A stretch of 64,000 nucleotides of DNA from Paragordius varius. Lineage: Eukaryota; Nematomorpha. The notes beneath the pieces are model-generated. The model searched no databases and was not told the DNA's origin. It saw only the letters and a program-made list of their open reading frames with translations. Location: positions 10,850,001 to 10,914,000 of the forward strand of contig OZ176052.1 in assembly GCA_964247055.1 (NCBI GenBank). The letters run 5' to 3'. The position numbers and the translations under genes were made by a program. Positions 60,558-64,000 of this stretch are shown in pieces; within the stretch, counting starts at the first letter, position 1, and each line of letters begins with the position of its first letter.

Positions 60558-61525
60558 GTATAACAAAAAATTCTAGCTGGATGCTTTCTTAACTAGTCTA
60601 TGGCTAGAGCGACCCCGGATGTTAGCTCCAACTATATTATTTTCGGAAATTGTTTCCATAAGTTTTTAATAATATTTTTTTGTATCATTCTAAAGGCAAA
60701 TTTTTTAGCAAGAGCTGTTTTAAAAATGTATAGCAAAAGCCCCACCCGAAGAAATAAAGCACTAAAATATATAAGGAATTTTGGTTCATAATCATTTAAA
60801 ATGAGCTATATATATTTAAAAATATTGTAAGCATATTACGAGCTTGACCATTATCCAACAAAATTTGTGTAATCGGAACCATACGCAAAAAATTATTGGT
60901 TAGAACAGCAACTGAAAACGAAATTCGATATCCTTATATATAGCCATTCAAAATACAAATCTTTTATGGACTTTAAGTAGCGGTATTTCCAAATCGTCAA
61001 AACAGTTAACGTTTTTACGGTTTTAATATCCAGTTTTGCTGTAAGAAATTATGATAAAAAATTATTACCATTTTCGGAGAATTATGTTTAACGGTATATT
61101 TTTTGAAATTATAGAATAAATAAAATGTAACAAACATAATGTGTCGGTCGCATTATTATCATGTAAAAATTAAAAATTATTATTGCCAGAATTTATTTTA
61201 GGTATATTCATAAAATACGTTTATATTGAATACTATTCGTAATAACAATTAACCGGTTTTTTGGAAAAGACCTTCGACGCCAAAACTTAATTATAATTAT
61301 ATGTTTACTTATTTCAATAATCTAATTAAATACTGATAATAATTAATAGAGTGCAAAAATGGTTTATGAAAAAATATAATTATTTTTATTTACTTAAAGT
61401 ATTTTTTTGGTAATTAAAACCTGCAATCGTTACCTTTAATATCATTACACAAATAGTAAGTCATATTTTTATATTAGCTTATACCTTAAAATATAAAAAC
61501 AATAAAATATTATAATTAGTGATAT
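60558..61525. other. AT-rich flank upstream of the sulfotransferase
   Basis: No gene or repeat end is supported. A 63-codon plus-strand frame at 60600-60791 shows no recognisable domain. The sulfotransferase promoter is expected in the last few hundred bases. Confidence 0.4.
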
Positions 61526-62744
61526 ATGTCACATTTTACGTGTAAAAAATGTTTTTATCCGTTGCTTGTATCCTATCTAATTATAATCATAATATTTGCC
61601 ATAAACTATAAGGTAAATAATTAAATACCAAATTTCGGATCCAATAATATCTATGTATATTATTGAATATTTGTTTATGCATATTTTGTAGGGAAAATTC
61701 AAAAAGTTCCATTACTTATTAGGATGGTTTAACACATCTACTCAAACTCTGTTTGATGTGGAAAGAAATCGATGGAAGACGCAATGTTTAATGAAAACCT
61801 TTACTCTACAAATTAAATCAGATCATCCACTTAACAACATTCAAGAACAATGGTATCTGAAAAAGACATGCCAAGGTATTCGTAATTTAAGCTTAACAAC
61901 GCTCGAACATTTAATAGTGAATCATGAAAGCAAATCCGTCATATGTTTTGTGCCAAAAGTGGGAACTACTCGATGGAAACAATTGTTTTGGGCACTAAAA
62001 CTTTGGTATGCTGACCTCAAAAACATAAAAAATGGCATGAATCATTTACCATTCTCACATTATTTGGATCGGATAAATGTTAGTATGGTTCATGAACGTC
62101 AACATTTCACATTTTTGTCGGATTACGTGAATAATAATGTAACGCACGCAAACGATATTTTAAACAATTATTTCAAATTTATGTTTGTACGTGAACCGTT
62201 TGAAAGACTGTTGTCAGCGTATCTCGATAAATTTGGCCAAGGTACAAATGAATATTTTTCCCGTGCTTTTGGAAAGTATATAGCCACGGCAAATCATAAA
62301 ACATTACATAGTAGTAATCTAGTGAATAGTAGTCTGGCCCATAAGGATACAATTATCACATTTTCGGATTTCATCAATTTTGTTTTAGATGATAAAACAT
62401 TGCATTCTACCTATCTCATGAATGAGCATTGGAATCCGGCGTGGTCATTATGTCAGCCGTGTGTCATAGATTATGATTATGTTGGTTTTAGCGATAACAT
62501 AGAAAAGGATTCAAGCAATGTCTTACCGTATTTACTTAAAAATGGTGGACAAAAATTACCCATGAATATGGATACTAGTTTCCCCAAAGATTATTTTGTT
62601 ATCCGCAATCAAACGCGCCTAGCTATGCCAAAATTTTATAAAACTCTGTCCTACACACAAATTATAAAGTTATATCAATTGTATAGAATGGATTACGAAT
62701 ACTTTGGCTTTGATATGAATAAAATACTCAGATACATTATTTAA
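61526..62744 (+). CDS. Carbohydrate sulfotransferase (HNK-1/CHST8-14 family)
   Basis: Golgi type II membrane enzyme that transfers sulfate from PAPS to glycan sugars (chondroitin, dermatan or HNK-1 type acceptors). Two exons, 61526-61612 and 61692-62744, joined across a 79-nt intron, 379 aa. Exon 1 supplies the signal anchor: MSHFTCKKCF then PLLVSYLIIIIIFAI. SVICFVPKVGTTRWK is the 5'-phosphosulfate-binding motif and FKFMFVREPFERLLSAYLDKF the 3'-phosphate motif. HWNPAWSLCQPCVIDYDYVG is the conserved third block, and PKFYKTLSYTQIIKLYQLYRMDYEYFGF the C-terminal block. The sugar specificity cannot be read from sequence. With heparanase in the same window it points to active glycosaminoglycan metabolism, without implying co-regulation. 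Confidence 0.92.
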
Positions 62745-63278
62745 ATGGTGATTATCCATACTATATTTAAACATTTGATAGTTAAATAAATACAATCTGA
62801 ATAAAATACATGTTAGTTTTTTTGTTAAATATTGCCAGTAAAGAGATTGGCTATGCAAGAAAAAGCGAAAAACACATTTTTCTATATATGAATACAAATA
62901 AAAACATTTTTAGTTAATAATATCGCTCTTTTTGCAATGCTATCAAATTTGAAAAAACTAGCAATGCATTTTCATTTATATTATTTAGTAGAACATCTAT
63001 GAAACTTGAAATTATCATTAAATTTTGACAACACTTGGTGTTCTAACAAAATTATTAGTTTAGAAAAAACCGAGATTTTCAATTACACTGGAAAATAAAC
63101 CCCCCAAAACATTTTATATTTATTAGATTGCCTAAACGTTTTGCCCAAGGCTTTACTTAATCCGTAATTTGACAATCATTTTACAAATATATATATATAT
63201 ATATATTCATATACAAGGAATGCATTTATTTCAAAAGACTGTGTTTAATAATTTTATTAAAAAAATATGATCTAATTT
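62745..63278. other. Convergent 3' flanks of sulfotransferase and GPN3
   Basis: About 530 bp between two facing stop codons. It contains an (AT)n run at about 63188-63206 and AATAAA-like sequences on both strands. No gene is seen. Confidence 0.5.
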
Positions 63279-64000
63279 TTAATCCCCTTCTTCCATATTG
63301 TCAGCGTTTATGGAGACATTGGATAAATCTTCGTAATTAGCTTCTTTAGGTTCGAGTTCGTCTTCGTATTGAAGGATGGTGTTAATTTGATATAAAATTG
63401 CCTCTATAGATTTCGGTGTTTTCAGGTTGAGTGGGAAAAATTTAATAAGGTCATAATTATCAACAATGGATGTTAAATTTTGAGTTAAAGTTTGTAACTT
63501 AACATTTTGTGTTTCATTCTCTCTCGCATAATGATGATATAATTCAAGTGATGGATGAGCAATCTCAGATAAAGAATCGTCTGATTCAATGTTTTCGGAA
63601 TCAGAATCGGATTGATTGTCGGATGATGTATGATCTAAATCATTAGATTCATGTTCACGCGTGGCTTGAAGATAAAAAGTCGCAAAACTCCGAATTAAAG
63701 TTTTATTTTTGGCTAGTAAGTCCATTTTAGAGAATACATTGACAAACGGTAGAAATTCGAAATTTACCATAACTGATAGGGAAACGAGTGTTACCGACAT
63801 ATATTTGTCTATGTCCACAAGAAAATTTGGGGCGTCAACCAAAAATATTCCGCATAAACAAAAATCGAAACGGTTGATGAGGTGTTTGATGAAATCTCTA
63901 AATACTTGTACATGTGAATATAATTCGATTTGCCCGGGACAATCAAAAAGTATGTAATCATCATCGACCAACTTTTCGCTTATTTGATCAGCAAACCAGG
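63279..64000 (-). CDS. GPN3: GPN-loop GTPase 3, partial at window edge
   Basis: Small GTPase needed for assembly and nuclear import of RNA polymerase II. The frame runs off the window at 64000, so the P-loop and GPN loop are missing. Visible parts are WFADQISEKLVDDDYILFDC then PGQIELYSHVQVFRDF (the G3/DxxG-equivalent region). VNVFSKMDLLAK (the NKxD/TKMD base-recognition motif) and DNYDLIKFFPLN follow. The C-terminal LQYEDELEPKE and acidic tail match GPN3 rather than GPN1 or GPN2. An acidic Ser/Asp-rich insertion of about 50 residues (SSDNQSDSDSENIESDD) after the TKMD helix is larger than in the usual family member. Confidence 0.93.
   Translation of the reverse strand, partial: WFADQISEKLVDDDYILFDCPGQIELYSHVQVFRDFIKHLINRFDFCLCGIFLVDAPNFLVDIDKYMSVTLVSLSVMVNFEFLPFVNVFSKMDLLAKNKTLIRSFATFYLQATREHESNDLDHTSSDNQSDSDSENIESDDSLSEIAHPSLELYHHYARENETQNVKLQTLTQNLTSIVDNYDLIKFFPLNLKTPKSIEAILYQINTILQYEDELEPKEANYEDLSNVSINADNMEEGD

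Noticed and set aside
1-64000. CRISPR arrays, bacterial operons or prophage features
   Set aside because: The window is eukaryotic nuclear DNA with spliceosomal introns, and no regularly spaced identical repeats with unique spacers were seen.

Overview
The window is AT-rich eukaryotic nuclear DNA from an animal. Most protein genes are split by GT-AG introns and the code reads as standard. Gene content is metazoan: a CNC-bZIP factor, a vesicular GABA/glycine-type transporter, a tau-tubulin kinase, heparanase, an HNK-1/CHST-type sulfotransferase and an SLC10 transporter. About eleven genes in 64 kb, many Asn-rich linkers, divergent sequence and two introns of only 22 and 24 nt suggest a fast-evolving animal with a reduced genome. 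An orthonectid or other 'mesozoan' would fit, but this is an inference and the species is not identified.

Layout. 1-4.8 kb: repeats (MITE copies, a 781-bp hAT-type element). 4.86-9.51 kb (-): CNC-bZIP gene in 4 exons. 9.7-16.7 kb: transposon graveyard (non-LTR RT relic, hAT-like MITE, Tc1/mariner-type DDE relic, MITEs). 16.8-20.8 kb (+): ACTMAP-type actin aminopeptidase and OMA1, 11 nt apart. 21.4-25.6 kb (-): SLC10A3/A5-like transporter, convergent with OMA1. 26.7-31.1 kb: hAT relic with perfect target-site duplication, then a satellite-like array. 31.8-38.5 kb (+): unrecognised secreted protein in 8 exons, with a hAT element and a MITE in its introns. 38.7-40.3 kb: another hAT element containing satellite sequence. 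42.1-45.9 kb (+): heparanase, 7 exons. 47.0-48.6 kb (-): ELP6 with an unusual C-terminal tail. 48.6-52.3 kb: no confident gene. 52.3-57.9 kb (-): VGAT-type transporter followed 92 nt later by a 1343-aa tau-tubulin kinase. 58-61.5 kb: repeats. 61.5-62.7 kb (+): carbohydrate sulfotransferase. 63.3-64.0 kb (-): GPN3 GTPase, cut by the window edge.

Two signals stand out. First, the 22-nt (VGAT) and 24-nt (heparanase) introns: removing each restores family-conserved reading, while retaining either gives immediate stop codons. Second, two same-strand gene pairs are packed head to tail (11 and 92 nt) in an otherwise loose region; in one, the stop codon of the first gene lies inside a 3' splice-site-like sequence. 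This suggests polycistronic transcription resolved by trans-splicing. Exon models were made by eye from reading frame, splice dinucleotides and recalled family motifs; no alignment or RNA evidence was available.
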